A DNA stretch of 64,000 nt from Escarpia spicata (GCA_963995525.1 OZ023210.1:25457116-25521115); one strand, 5' to 3'. Shown: positions 10,925-32,594, numbered from the stretch's first letter. A program made the numbers and translations. The notes: generated by a model from the letters alone, not told the origin.

Positions 10925-12237
10925 GAGACGCATCAGACAGTCAAAGCAGGCCATCCAGATATGTCGCTTGCTAGTGTTCTGACGTCGCTCCAACTGTTGT
11001 TGACCAGCTGTAGGTCGCGGTCGATTGTCTGACGCCAGTTTATTTTTGGTTGTCCCCTCTTTCTCTGGCCAGTTGATATCCATAGCGCTTGTTGGGTATG
11101 TCTAGTAGGTTGGAGCCTTGTGACATGACCGAGCCAGCTCATTCGTCTTCTTCGGATAGTAGATGATCCCGATCGTATCCGGACATCTATGTTCGTAACA
11201 TGATCGCTCCAGTGTATGCCCAAAATATTTCGCAGGCATTTTGTGTCGAATTCATCAATTTTGTTTCCTTTGCTTGTTTAATGTTGACACTTTCCACACT
11301 CTGCAGTTTAGTTCATGATCGATGATTCCTTGGTTGTTGGTGGAGCTGCCAAGATTGGTGAAGTTTTCGACTGTTTCTACTTTTTTTCTGGTTTATCAAA
11401 ACATCTGTGGATGGTTGGTGCTCCCCTGTCAGCATGCTGTTCGTCTTATTTTCACTGATGACAAGTCCCAAGCCAACAGCGTATCTGCTGACTGACTTCA
11501 CGTTGTAGGCCCTGGGTGGTGCCTGAGAGGGCAGCAGTGTCATCAGCAAAGTACAGGTCTGATAAACGCTCCTCCTTAACCCACACAATCCCTTCATTGC
11601 CTGTGATTGCCAGCCGCATCACCCAGTCGATGGCCACGGCAAAGAAAAGGGGGGGGGGAAGAATGCAGCCTTGTCTGACACAAGTCTTCACGTGGAACCA
11701 GTCGCTGTAGCCATCTTCTGTTTTTACACAACATCTCGAGTTTTCATATATCTTCTCGATTTATATTACAATATTTTGTGGGATTCCATTAGTGGTTAAT
11801 ATTTTCCACAGGGAGGGTCTGTGGATGCTGTCAAACGCTTTGGTGAAGTCTATGATGTGAATATATGTTCAACACAAGAGCGTTTGGGCCATCCAGCTAT
11901 ACGTCAGCTATAACCCTATGGTGTTTGACGAACTGGAAAACGCTAAACAGCTGCTCATCCAGTGCATCTCTGAGATTAGAGCCTAGATGCTGATGCATCA
12001 ACTTAAACTCAACAATGACAAAACTGAGTTTATCGTGCTGCAGTCATCGCACAATCTACGTGTTTATGGCAGCCCCGGCTTGGAACTACCTGGACTTACC
12101 TTGCAATCAACAGATGCAGCGAGAAATCTAGGCTGCTACATCGACCGACACATGCAGTTAGACCGCCTCGTCTCCAGCTACTGTTCTTCGGCCTACCACC
12201 ACCTACGCATGATCGGCAGAATTCGTCACCTGCTGAC

Positions 12238-12688
12238 GGGGTCAGGACACTGTTAGACTTCCTGCTTGGTTACGAAAAAAAGTGCAATATATTTTTGATA
12301 AATTATTTTTTACCAAATTCACCTGCTCTGACATAAGTGCGTTTGAGTGGTCAGATTTCCCGGTGTGATTGTAGAAGCTATTGACAGTAAAATGGTGCAT
12401 TTGTAGCTGATTTTACTAAGCGGAAGGGTATTTGGCAGCAATTTGGCTAGTTGACCCTTTAACCGGATTACTGCCTGCATCCATTCGTAAATATTGACGG
12501 ATGTCACACATACAGGCATTTTACGAGAGCTAGAAATATTATATTTTGACTAAACTCGACCAGCGTGTCAACGAGATGATAATAACAGCAGGTGAGAAGT
12601 TTAAGAAACTTTGTAGGACAAGTTTTCTTATAATCACAGGAAACGTTAACATGGTCGCCAATGGGAAAACTAACAGTGTGCTGAGCCC
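12238..12688 (+). mobile_element. MITE copy 1 (GGGGTCAGGACACTG termini)
   Basis: The 451-bp non-coding element starts GGGGTCAGGACACTGTTAG and ends CTAACAGTGTGCTGAGCCC, its inverted terminus. It is homologous throughout to 56423-56879. No target duplication is recognisable here, which fits later rearrangement with the neighbouring copies. Confidence 0.85.
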
Positions 12689-13600
12689 ACATAATGAGAG
12701 CCTGGCAACGGAAGCACGCTATAGGCATTGCACAATCACGGAGGACGCAATTTATTTCAAATATCTTGAAACAATTACTGAAAATACGTGTATGGCAAAA
12801 CTACAGTTGAATAGAACAAACCGTTTTTGGATATTACAGACTTCTCACCAGTCTGCACGTCCAAATCACAGCGACGGAACACGTGTCTCATAAGGGGGCG
12901 GGGTGCGTATGCCAGTAGTTAAGCCTTAATTTGAAAATATGTATGAAAATGAACCAATTACATTGCAGCAGGGTGATTCATCAATCGTTGTTTGTTTACT
13001 TCAGCTAATTAAACACAAGTTAATATGTTGTCATTGACCCTAATGAAGTCTGAGGACAGTGATTAGCTGGAGTAGGCCATAGCCGGAGCCTGTTGTCAGA
13101 TTTGTCTACTGACTGGACCTTCTGGCCAATTAAGCAAGTGGCATTGTTTTCTGAATGTCTGCTAATTAAGCTGTGTAATATTATGTAATTGAACTGCTTG
13201 AGACGTCTGGCCTTTGAGGAATTCACACCCTAAGGTGACTTTTTGTTGATGTTTACCTTTGTAAATAGGGCACAAGGTAAAAAAATCAATATACATTTGA
13301 ATGTAACGTAACAACTGCCTGTATTGAATTTTCTTATAAAACACTTGTTGGACTTAATGGAAAACTGTATCAGGAGTTCATAGTGCCACCTGAGAACGTT
13401 GTGCTGGATTACAAATTGTCCAACAGCGAAGTGCTGATTTTTCTGGTGCCTTGCCAAGTTTGGTGGCACCTTTGAAATGTGCATAAAACACAAACACCTG
13501 GAGGGATTACACAAAATAAAATTGCAGAATGCTTGTAACATTGGTGCCTATAGAGTGTGTTGTTTTCAACATTTTTTCTCCAAAATCACCATGCCTATTT
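12689..13600. other. Unassigned segment between MITE copies
   Basis: The 912 bp has no recognisable coding sequence and no second copy in this window. It may be internal sequence of a larger transposon bounded by 12238 and 14356, or carried-along flank. Confidence 0.5.
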
Positions 13601-14029
13601 GGGGTCAGGACACTGTTAGACTTCCTGCTTGGTTACAGAAAAAAAGTGCAATATATTTTTGAGAAATTATTGATTACCAAATTCACCTGCTCTGACTATG
13701 AGTATTTGAGTAGTCAGATTTCCCTGTGTGATTGTAGAAGCTATTGACTGTAAAACTGTGCATCGGTAGCTGATTTTACTAAGCGGAAGGGTATTTGGCA
13801 GCAATTTGGCTAGTTGACCCTTTAGCCGGATTACTGCCTGTATCCATTCGTAAATATTGACGGGTGTCACACATACAGGCATTTTACGAGAGCTCTAAAT
13901 ATTTCATTTTTACTACACTCGACCAGCATGTCAATGAGATGATAATAACAGCAGGTGAGACGTTTAAGAAACTTTGTAGGACACGTTTTCTTATAATCAC
14001 ACAAAACGTTAACATGGTCGCCAATGGCA
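13601..14029 (+). mobile_element. MITE copy 2, truncated at its 3' end
   Basis: It aligns with copy 1 from GGGGTCAGGACACTG to AACATGGTCGCCAATGG and stops just before the distal terminus. It abuts copy 3 head-to-head. Confidence 0.82.
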
Positions 14030-14356
14030 AAACCATGTTAACATGCTGGTCGAGTTTAGTCAAAATATAATATATCTAGCTCTTGCAAAATGCCTGTATG
14101 TATGACACCCGTCAATATTTACAAATGGATGCAGGCAGTAATCCGGCTAAAGTGTCAACTAGCCAAATTGCTGCCAGATACCCTTCCGCTTAGTAAAATC
14201 AGCTAAAAAGACACCATTTTACTGTCAACAGCTTCTACAATCACATCTAGAAATCTGACTACTCAAATGCACTTATGTCAGAGCAAGTGAATATTGTAAA
14301 AAGTCATTTCTCAAAAATATACTGCACTTTTGTTCGTCTAACAATGTCCTAACCCC
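14030..14356 (-). mobile_element. MITE copy 3, inverted partial copy
   Basis: The reverse complement of the first about 325 bp of the family ends CTAACAATGTCCTAACCCC. Together with copy 2 it forms a foldback of about 755 bp with almost no spacer. Confidence 0.82.
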
Positions 14357-15234
14357 TTCAACGAGCACATAACTCGGCCGTTCACCTCATCAACCGCGTC
14401 AGACGGCGAGATCATATCACGCCGATTCTGCAATCACTGCATTGGCTGCCGATCAGAATGAGAATCGCCTTCAAGATATATACTTACATAGTTAAGATCT
14501 TGCATGGCTTAGCTCCGGACTACCTCAACTGTGCGATAGTTCGCAACGCGCCCATACGTGCATTGCGATCGGCGAGTGACGCAACGCTTCTCGCGGTGAC
14601 GGTGTCTAAGAGAACTATCGGACGGGGCAGCTTTGCAGTGACAGACCCACATATGTGGAATAGCTTGCCAAAGTGTGTGCGATCGGTTGGAACATTGGCG
14701 GATTTCCTGAAACATTGTTATCTTAACTTAGTTATTTAATTAATTTATATTTTAGCATTTAGTCAACACGTCATTTTAATGTGTGAAGCGCTTTGATTGG
14801 TATTTACTTACTTAAAAAGCGCATATAAAGAAATGGGATTATTATTATTATAAAGCCTGCTTGTTCCTCGTACAGTTCGTCATCTACCACCTCTCGCATT
14901 CGGTTCAATACCATCTGGCAATACACTTTCCCTGGTATTCACAGCAATGTCACACCTCTCCAGTTGTCACATTCAGTTAGGTTTCATTTCTTTGGGACAG
15001 CACCATCTTTCCAGTCTTCAGGAACGATGCCCGAATACCAGATCTGGTTGCATAGTCCACACATCCATTGCACAATTGTTTCACCAACCGCGTTGATCAT
15101 TTCTGTTGTGATTCCGTCCATGCCAGGTGACTTGTTTGTTTTGAGAGTCGCAATGGCCTTCCTCACTTCATCCTCCGAGAACTCCTCTGTGTTATTGGGA
15201 GCACGCTCTGAGGGTTGCCAGTTTGTGCCTGTGT

Positions 15235-15876
15235 GTATATGTGCCATTCATTAAACGTAAGTGTTTATATATAGAGTACATCATTTTATGAAATTAGTTT
15301 GTGTATTCTTCTTCTTCATGTTTTCGACCATAACAGCTTGTGTGTATGATTTCATGAACATATCTCATTCTATTCACCACTGGGTGAAAGTCCTCGTCTT
15401 TCTTTCACCTATAATCAAGTGGAGAACATAGAGCGTGTGTAGACATTCTTGTTGATCGTGAAACTGTCGAGATACGTTAGCTGAATACCGTGTGGGTTTA
15501 TTGCGCCAGATAACGAAGCTCGTTCACACACCCATATTCCATGCCTGGCTTGTATATAATCAATCTATAGAAACGGAAATGACGTGATATTGTTTTCTTC
15601 AATGCATGTCGATATATGAAGCGTAATGTTCGATATCGTTAATAATGCTAATAATTAGTATAGTCAATCGATGTTGTACTTGCTGCTTAGAATGAGTAAA
15701 TATGTGGGATCACTCGTGATACGGGCCTTACCAACGTGTGTCAGCATGTATATACAAGACACACTTTAATAAAAAGGTATATTGCAATCACAAAATAATA
15801 ATGATTTTTTTTCCATGGCCGTGATCGTGGTGTTTATAAAAAAAATATGCTTTGTGGGTTCGTTATTTTTCTCAAC
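15235..15876 (+). repeat. Dispersed 640-bp repeat, copy 2
   Basis: It is homologous to 5587-6228 in the same orientation. Here it interrupts the minus-strand LINE between linker and RT. The following 15877-16271 is also not LINE sequence. Confidence 0.85.
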
Positions 15877-17720
15877 GCCAATTACGGGTGTAAGGAATTC
15901 ACCTAGCTGCCAACACGTACAGATTTATTTTACCAAGTCCTGTGGATTTCATGAAAGGTGACGGTCATTCTAGGGCAGAAGACATTCTTTACATTTTTGT
16001 TATTGTAAAGAGGGATTTTTTAATTAGACCCGCTAATGGAGTGGACATTTTTGTTTATTAGTCACACCAACCTTCCCATTTACCGTGCTACCTAGAGATC
16101 ATGGTGGAGATGTAAATCAGCAAGAAAAACTCCACGTTCGCACAAATAATTGTGTGAAAAGAATCGCGGCAATGAAAAGAGACAAACGAAGAACGCAGAA
16201 GTTGATGGAGAATGTTGGTGTGAGAGTACGTTTCAAGAAGAAGCTGGTGAGGAGTCGATTATAGTAGACATGACACGTGACAGGTGCAGGTCTATTGAGA
16301 ACCTCTCTAAAGTGTTCTGCCCATCTCTCTAGTTTGTCCTTTCCTCTCGATAGTAGAGATCCAGCTTTGGCTTTGATTGGTCCACACCTTGCTTTTGTGC
16401 TGCCAGTGATTTTCTTGGCAATGCAGTAGACCTGTCTCATGTCATTTCGGACAGCTGCATTATCTGCATGCTGTGCCTGTCTGTCAAACCATTCACGTTT
16501 GTCCTTTTGTGCACTGCGCTTCACTTCTATGTCCTTTTTACTATAGGCAGGAAGCCGTGCTGTAGAACTCATTTAGTCGTTTCTGTTGCAGGAGTTTCCT
16601 CTACGCAATCATCTCCACGTGTGATCACTGATCCAAGACTTCTTCAGAGATTTCTGGAATTCCAGAACGTCTTTGCCAGCTGCCACCATCGCATCTTTCA
16701 TCTTCCCCGACCATTCCGTTGAACCTGGTGTAGGATCTGCAAGGGCAGCAAAACTATTTCTCAGGACAACTTTGAATTCATGTTTGGTCACCGGGTTCTG
16801 GAGCTTGTTCATATCGAATCTCTTACTCATGTTTGACTTTTTCTTTTGTCTCCTCAATTTGATCTTGATCTTCGGAATAACCAAATGGTGGTCACTACAG
16901 ATGTCCGCTCCACGGTCCACTCGGACGTCCTGCATACACGGGGTTCTCCAGCCTGGATCAATGGCAAAATGGCCGATCTATGTGAAGGTCTTGTTGTCGT
17001 TTGAATACCATGCTATGTTGTGTATGTCCTTGTGCTCAGAGAGTGTAGATCCAATCACTAAGTTGTTCATTGTACATAATTGCACAAAGAGGTTGCCATT
17101 ATATGTACGTTTCCCAAATGCGTGTGGCCCTAGGACATGTTCAAGACCAGACTATCTCCACCGATCTGGGCATTCGTGTCTCCCATAACAATGGTTATGT
17201 CATGACGTGGAATCTTGTCTATCAGGTTTTGTAGTTGCTCATAGAAGCTGTCGTTCTCTTAGTCGTCGTGGTTGTTGGGTAGTGCATAGCACTGACTGAT
17301 GGTGACCTTGGCATGTGATGTTACAAATCTTGCCATAATTAATATTTCATTCACTGTTGTCAATTCGGTAAGCGCACTGCTTGCATCTATGTTATGGACT
17401 ATGGCAACACAACCACAATAGATATCGTCTTGTCTTCCAGAGAACAGTATGGTCTTATTTCCTGATTTGAATTTTGCTGAGTCAGTCCAACGAACATCGC
17501 CGAGACCTAGTATGTTGATTTTGTAGTTTTCCATCTCTTTAATTAAATGTTCGAGCTTTGAACTCTCGCCTAATGTTCGGACATGCCAATGTCCGATGCG
17601 GGTCTTACTCTTTGCCGAAACAAGGCGGGTCTTCGGGGCACCAATTTCCGTTGAACGGCTTTCATTGGCATCTGTCATCGTGTCTCCTGTAGGACACGAC
17701 CGTCGTCTCATCTACCGATG

Positions 17721-18039
17721 ATCCGTTTGTGTGCTTTGAACTATTTTTGTAGCATATCTTTGTTCACAGGGACAGGTCGCTAACCTGAAGCTCAACCTCT
17801 TTACATTTATTTCAGAGATTGTAGGAAGGACCGTCTCTTTGGTTTGAAATCAGAGTTTTCCTTCTCCTAGACCCGCTGCCAGCCAATGTTAATGAGCTGG
17901 GTCTACCCAGGTTTGGAATCAGAGTTGTCCTTCTCCTAGATCCCGAGCATGTTAATCTGGGGCCGCAAGGTGCCCAGTACCCGCAGTGTACCAGTTGCGC
18001 CGCTGTGCGAAAGCCGGCCTCAACTATGCAAAACCTCGT
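17721..18039. other. LINE 5' end / intergenic
   Basis: It contains two near-copies of GGTTTGxAATCAGAGTTxTCCTTCTCCTAGA about 90 bp apart (17835 and 17912). It probably belongs to the 5' untranslated part of the minus-strand LINE. Confidence 0.4.
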
Positions 18040-18205
18040 TACAACGTCACGACCGGAGTCAGCCGAGCGGAACCGCTTTGAAAGCCACCGGTGATTCATT
18101 CGGCGACCCGACTACAATAGACGGCCGTCGCAGCGGATCGACATACTTGTCGAGCGGAAGGAGACGCGCCCACTACACACACGGACACACTGAACAGAGG
18201 ACAAA
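18040..18205 (+). promoter_or_regulatory. Conserved 5' flank / probable 5' UTR of claudin-like gene B
   Basis: It is the counterpart of 366-527 upstream of gene A, with the CGGAGTCAGCCG and TTCATTCGGCGACCCGACTA blocks. The duplication breakpoint lies close to 18040, at the edge of the LINE. Confidence 0.5.
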
Positions 18206-27608
<9,403 letters not shown>

Positions 27609-28520
27609 AGTCGTCTGCCGGGAGTAAGAGCGTCGTCTGCCGGAAGAAGGAATGTGGTCTGCCGGAAGTACGAGAGTCATCGGAGATGGCGAGAATGCTA
27701 CTGCGCCGTTGGTTTAGATGTGCACATCATATTTGGATATTACTTTTTTTTATAAGTTTGGTAAAAGGAAACTATTTTTTGAAAAATGGCTAAAGCAAAT
27801 GATCCAGTGGCAGTATCATTGACATAATGCAGTGTATCACACATGCAATTATTATATATACCCACATTTCGAAACGATTTCCAGGGCAGCATCACTCGAT
27901 GCCAGTCGGTGTGTCATGCATTACAACAATATATATATATCGATGGCAGTGTCATCGTTTATGTTCGTTGCGTGAAGATCTGAACATGAGTCGGCTCGTT
28001 TATAATGAACAGGTGGATCCTGTTGAGTTATTTTCTGAAATATATCGAAGCCTAACACTGCATGTACATGGGAAGACAATCAAATTATTTCTCCGACAAG
28101 GATATGGATACTTTTATTTTCCCAACAACATTTAAACAAATACAAATTATGTAAATATATGCACAAATATATATACTAGCAAAACTAGAAAAATACAATA
28201 CAACTGAAGATATGTAGTCAACAAAATATACATTTTGCAAAAAAACGAAAGAAAAAAGCGAGGATGACCTCAATCGAAATGTGGATGGCAATGGCGTCAT
28301 TGGTTAGCAAATGCATTATTATTTGGTACTATAAGTTAAACTATAGACACACATACAACGTGTAGCAGTCAGATGTAGCTGTTGTATACTGACGTGGCAG
28401 CATGTGGCAAACGCGATACGTTGGCTATTAATCACAGTAAAGCGCGAATTAGTTGTTCATTTATAAATATTACCCACACCATTTGTATAATTTGCTTCTA
28501 AACGGAATACAACACACTAG
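27609..28520 (+). other. 3' UTR and downstream of gene B
   Basis: The first 80 bp contain three GTCTGCCGG(G/A)AG repeats that also occur downstream of gene A. No AATAAA was found in the first few hundred bases. The rest is AT-rich and gene-free. Confidence 0.55.
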
Positions 28521-28525
28521 TTGCA

Positions 28526-28660
28526 GTATAATAATGGCAATGTTGCTTACTTGGGTAGATAGGCAACTTAGTATAATAATGGCAATGTTGCTTACTTGGG
28601 TAGATAGGCAACTTAGTATAATAATGGCAATGTTGCTTACTTGGGTAGATAGGCAACTTA
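28526..28660. repeat. 45-bp perfect tandem repeat, three copies
   Basis: The unit begins GTATAATAATGGCAATGTTG and is copied at 28526, 28571 and 28616 without visible mismatch. Because 45 is divisible by three, an open frame runs through it, but nothing suggests a gene. Confidence 0.97.
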
Positions 28661-30242
28661 GAATAGTTTTGTAGTTTACACCTTTCAGAAAGACTACGCC
28701 TTTATAAACGTTAATGTATTTCATTATATATAATTATTATACGCTTCAGAATCATGTATTTTTGACATTTGTTGTACGAAAGTGGAGGTTGATGAGTATT
28801 GTTTTTTATTAAAATAGCACAAGTTACTCAGAGAAAGTGAGAAAGTTGCTTAGCAAAAACATTCTTGGTGTCATTCCATTGAAATCTCGAATGTGGAAAT
28901 AACATTATTAGTGTTTTATTAGTTTCGCCAAGCTGTAATTTTAACGCGTATTTCATTGAGAGCAGGTCGATTTGTTGTTTGAATGATATTCTAGTAATCA
29001 TAGGAGCTGTTTTCTTTGTTTGGAACCATTGTGTGAAATGGATACATAATATGTACGTTTTGTAACACTTAAATATCGCAGTAGCGTATAGTGTATTGCG
29101 AATAAAAGTCGATTTCGGTTGGCAATAATGTGTTCTTTATTAGATATCCTTATCATTTGAATTGTAAAGCCGCATGTCTTATTCACAATGTCAATATTGT
29201 TTCCACCGGCCGGCGTCGTATTTTAAATATCATCAATAAGTTGTCATTTAGTGGAACGCCGGATTACGCCGTATCGGATTCTAACCGTAAAATAGGCTCC
29301 CGATTACAAATAAAATACTGCTGATGACAGACTCCATTATAAAATGGCTGACTGTATCCCAACTGTACAGCAACAACAAAATCACCCCGTAGTTTGAAGT
29401 TTATGTCATTAAATAGTAAGTACATTGAACAGAACTTATTCGTACAACTGTCATGCTTGCCATACAGCACTAACCCACTCAGCCATGGAGCAACAAACCG
29501 CTCTTGGGCATTGGCGCCACCTGGTGAATTTATCTCTGAAGAGATGAGTTACAAGGATCCTGCGTTGCCGCGAAAATACGCAAGCGCCATTATTCGGGTT
29601 ATGTGCAGCATACCACTGATGATAGTATCCGATAAGTAAGCAAAGTTGGTTTATATTTATTTATATTTTATGTTAAACACAGAAATGTTCCTATCACACG
29701 TGTATTTTACTGACCTAACTTTTGAGATTATTTCAACAAAATGCATTCTTCTTTCGGATGTGTGCGTGCGTGCGTACGTGAGTACGTATGTGCATGCATA
29801 GAACGTGTGTACTTCCCGCTGCTGTCGTCATAGCGTCTGCATACTTTGTCTTCTTAACAACGTATTTTGTGCTGAGCTTCCTTCCGACTAACCACGCCAA
29901 CCCTACAAACAAATGCGCATTTATATCAATCCTTTTACCCCCCCCCCCCCCCCCCCCCGGCTACGGGCCTGTGTCACCAACCAAGAAGTAATAACCCGTC
30001 CCATAATAATGCTGAGCGTTGTTGGCCTTAGTAACTGCTGGCATATGTTGGATAACGTCAGACCAAGTCGATTTCCATCATTCGATCCAGGCAAAGTGGT
30101 GTGGCGCCACCGTTTGTTGCACATAGACTAGCTTCAACGACAATGACTCCGTAATGAGGCGCCACGGTTTGGTATTCCTCCAAAGCCTGTGGACAAACTT
30201 GTAATAGTCACACCGACGAAAATTATTTCTTACCCTAAATCA
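28661..30242. other. Gene-free stretch with poly-C run at 29939-29958
   Basis: It is AT-rich, with a homopolymeric C run of about 20. A (GTGC)-type run lies at about 29760. No supported gene. Confidence 0.6.
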
Positions 30243-30260
30243 GAGAATCCAATGCAACTG

Positions 30261-30820
30261 ACTCTGTACTAAGTCACCAAATAAGAGCCGTGGTGTATGT
30301 ACATCTAACACAATTGACTCTGTACTAAGTCGCCAAATAAGAGCCGTGGTGTATGTACATCTAACACAATTGACTCTGTACTAAGTCGCCAAATAAGAGC
30401 CGCGGTGTATGTACATCTAACACAATTGACTCTGTACTAAGTCACCAAATAAGAGCCGCGGTGTATGTACATCTAACACAATTGACTCTGTACTAAGTCG
30501 CCAAATAAGAGCCGCGGTGTATGTACATCTAACACAACTGACTCTGTACTAAGTCGCCAAATAAGAGCCGTGGTGTATGTACATCTAACACAACTGACTC
30601 TGTACTAAGTCGCCAAATAAGAGCCGCGGTGTATGTACATCTAACACAACTGACTCTGTACTAAGTCGCCAAATAAGAGCCGTGGTGTATGTACATCTAA
30701 CACAACTGACTCTGTACTAAGTCGCCAAATAAGAGCCGTGGTGTATGTACATCTAACACAACTGACTCTGTACTAAGTCACCAAATAAGAGCCGTAGTGT
30801 ATGCATATCTAACAGTGTAG
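30261..30820. repeat. 56-bp minisatellite, 10 copies
   Basis: The unit begins ACTCTGTACTAAGTCGCC and recurs every 56 bp exactly (30261, 30317, ..., 30765) with a few fixed variants (AAGTCA/AAGTCG, CCGTGG/CCGCGG, CAATTG/CAACTG). With the preceding G, each unit contains the near-palindrome GACTxxxxxxxxAGTC. Units are contiguous, so this is not a CRISPR-like array. Confidence 0.97.
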
Positions 30821-31225
30821 CTAAATGCGTAAATGAGATACGCAATTTTTGTTGACATCTCATTGCCATTTCATTGGCATTTCGTTGGTATTTTCATTGG
30901 CATCTGATTGGCCCTTCTCTGGTTCAATTATCGGGCCAGTACAGGGTCATTGAAGTTATCGTCGGCATTATACATGCAGAGAACTCAAATGTGTGTGTTT
31001 TATTTTTTATTGATAAAGCTAATTGTTTAATTATGTAACCAATGGACGAGCGTAAAGACAATGTTCTGTTTTAAAATGTATTTTAGGGCAGACAATGAAG
31101 TAATATTTTTTTAAATTTAATTTGAAAGAATCAATGGGCCAGTGAGAGAAAGCTAATCATGGGCCAATGAAAAAGTCCTCATTTGACTTCATTGGACGAA
31201 TGAGTTTTGCTTGCTGGGTGCATGT

Positions 31226-31424
31226 GCGCGCGTTTGTGTGTGTGCGTGTGCGTGCTTGTGTGCGAGTGCGTGTGTGCGAGTGCGAGTGCGAGTGCGTGTG
31301 TGCGAGTGCTTGTGTGCGAGTGCGTGTGTGCGCGTTTGTGTGTGTGCGTGCTTGTGTGTGAGTGCGTGTGTGCGCGTGCGCGTGCGCGTGCGCGTGCGCG
31401 TGCGCGTGTGTGCGTGTCTGTGTG
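31226..31424. repeat. GTGCGN/GTGT microsatellite, unit 1
   Basis: It is a GTGTGTGCGAGTGCG-type degenerate array ending in (GTGCGC)n. It is about 60 bp longer than the copy in unit 2, so it has changed length since the duplication. Confidence 0.95.
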
Positions 31425-32154
31425 CCAAATACACTACATAATTTCAATATTTAATTAAGTTGAGTACACCAGGATGTTTAGCCAAACAAGACACGCTCGC
31501 CGGGTTTAGTTCACCCCCCCCCCCTCCCCCTATGTATGCAACACTTATTTTGCAAAGTGCGCACGCTTTGTTCTTACAACTCTTGAACTCGCGTACACAC
31601 GACACCGAGTGCACCCGCTGAACTCCGTTCGTCCGTCCGCGGCCTGGTGCTGTGCTTTCTATTTAAAGGTACGAACAACGAATGTGCGAGAAGCACTAGT
31701 CTTACTCTTATCTTTATTTAGTACGTCGATCGTATCTCGCACCTCTTCCGACACCGATCGTCTCTCGAAGCGGTCGTTGACGCCTTGTGCAATTCGCAAG
31801 TCTGCATTTGTCCTGTCAACAAGACACCGGAAGGCAGGTAACGCTCTCTGCAGGGAGAAGTATAGGATGTTCTCCCGATTCAAATACCGGAACTACTTGC
31901 TATGCGCCAACAATTCCTACGAAAGTCTTAATGCTCTCCTTAACTAGAACTAACGTGCTCTGCGGTGTTTGCAATGTTACATAACGTGGTAACGTGTTTG
32001 CACCATCCGAGCCACTGTCATTATCGCTGGACGCTAGCCAACCGAGGACACATGAGATTGTTATATAAACAATCGTTTGGCAAATGGTTGTAGTCTCAGG
32101 CTGTCGTAATTTGTGTTAAGTAAAACACAAACTTATCTAATACAACCTGTAACC

Positions 32155-32510
32155 ACTCAACCACTCACTCACCCACACACCCACCCACCCACCAACCACC
32201 CACTCACCCACTCACCCACTCAACTACTTACCCACCCACTCAACCACTCAACCACTCAACCACTCAACCACTCAACCACTCAACCACTCAACCACTCAAC
32301 CACTCAACCACTCAACCACTCAACCACTCAACCACTCAACCACCCACTCAACCACTCACCCATTCACTCAACCACTTACCCATTCACTCGTTCACTCAAC
32401 CACTCACCCACCCACCCACCCACCCACTCACCCACCCACTCAACCACTCACCCCCACCTACTCATCCACCCACTCAACCATTCACCAACCCACTCAACCA
32501 CTCATGTCAT
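32155..32510. repeat. (CCACTCAA)n / (CCCA)n array, unit 1
   Basis: An 8-bp unit array mixed with CACCCACC variants. Open frames through it encode only Thr/Pro/His/Ser/Asn/Leu repeats. Confidence 0.96.
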
Positions 32511-32594
32511 GCAGGCTGTGCGCTGTCAAGTCCTTATCTGCGATTATTTACGGTGACCCCGTCTTCAACTACCACCGAGAATCCAATGCAACTG

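Larger units (their letters stand above)
11865..14853 (+). mobile_element. 5'-truncated CR1/L2-like LINE inserted in the RT of the minus-strand LINE
   Basis: Two coding pieces are on the + strand. The piece at 11920-12237 is the RT palm/thumb (ENAKQLLIQCISEIRAWM-type, MHQLKLNNDKTEF, NLGCYID). The piece at 14357-14740 is the C-terminal end (HLINRVRRRDHITPIL, SLHWLPIRMRI, WNSLPKCVR, then TAA). The 3' end has AAGCGCTTTGA...AAGCGCATATAAAG and a (TTA)n tail at 14838-14851, typical of CR1/L2 elements. About 30 codons between the two pieces are missing where MITE sequence lies. Confidence 0.85.
10925..17720 (-). mobile_element. Degenerate endonuclease/RT LINE (non-LTR retrotransposon), split by two insertions
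   Basis: Reading the minus strand downward, the following are recognisable. An apurinic-type endonuclease lies at 17711-17259 (GHWHVRTL, ILGLGDVRWT) and continues at 17200-16935 with GDTNAQIGG and SDHHLV. The linker is at 16935-16272 (WAEHFREVLNRPAPV). The RT fingers are at 15247-14855 (NKSPGMDGITTEMI, WKDGAVP, GVTLLSIPGK). The palm is at 11855-11450 (IDFTKAFDSIH, RQGCILPPPLF, YFADDTA). The C-terminal WSDHVTN...RRMSWLGHVTRLQ region is at 11223-10933. Frames change several times and stops are present, so it is inactive. The segments 15235-16271 and 11856-14854 are later insertions or replacements. It resembles the RTE/Jockey-group elements that databases often label as craniofacial-development-protein-2-like or endonuclease-reverse transcriptase. 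The clade is not fixed. Confidence 0.85.
30243..32576 (+). repeat. 2.3-kb tandem segmental duplication, unit 1
   Basis: It begins GAGAATCCAATGCAACTGAC and is repeated from 32577 with period 2,334 bp. Order of parts: 56-bp minisatellite, about 400 bp of unique AT-rich sequence, a GTGCGN microsatellite, about 700 bp containing a 112-codon open frame, and a (CCACTCAA)n array. The shared unique parts appear almost identical between units. No transposon terminus or protein domain was recognised. Confidence 0.93.

Noticed and set aside
30261..30820. CRISPR-like regular repeat
   Set aside because: The 56-bp units are directly contiguous with no unique spacers, and the context is animal DNA. It is a minisatellite.
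31609..31947. 112-codon frame conserved in both units of the tandem duplication
   Set aside because: The duplication is so recent that any frame would be conserved. An opposite-strand frame of 74 codons is equally open, and no domain is recognised.
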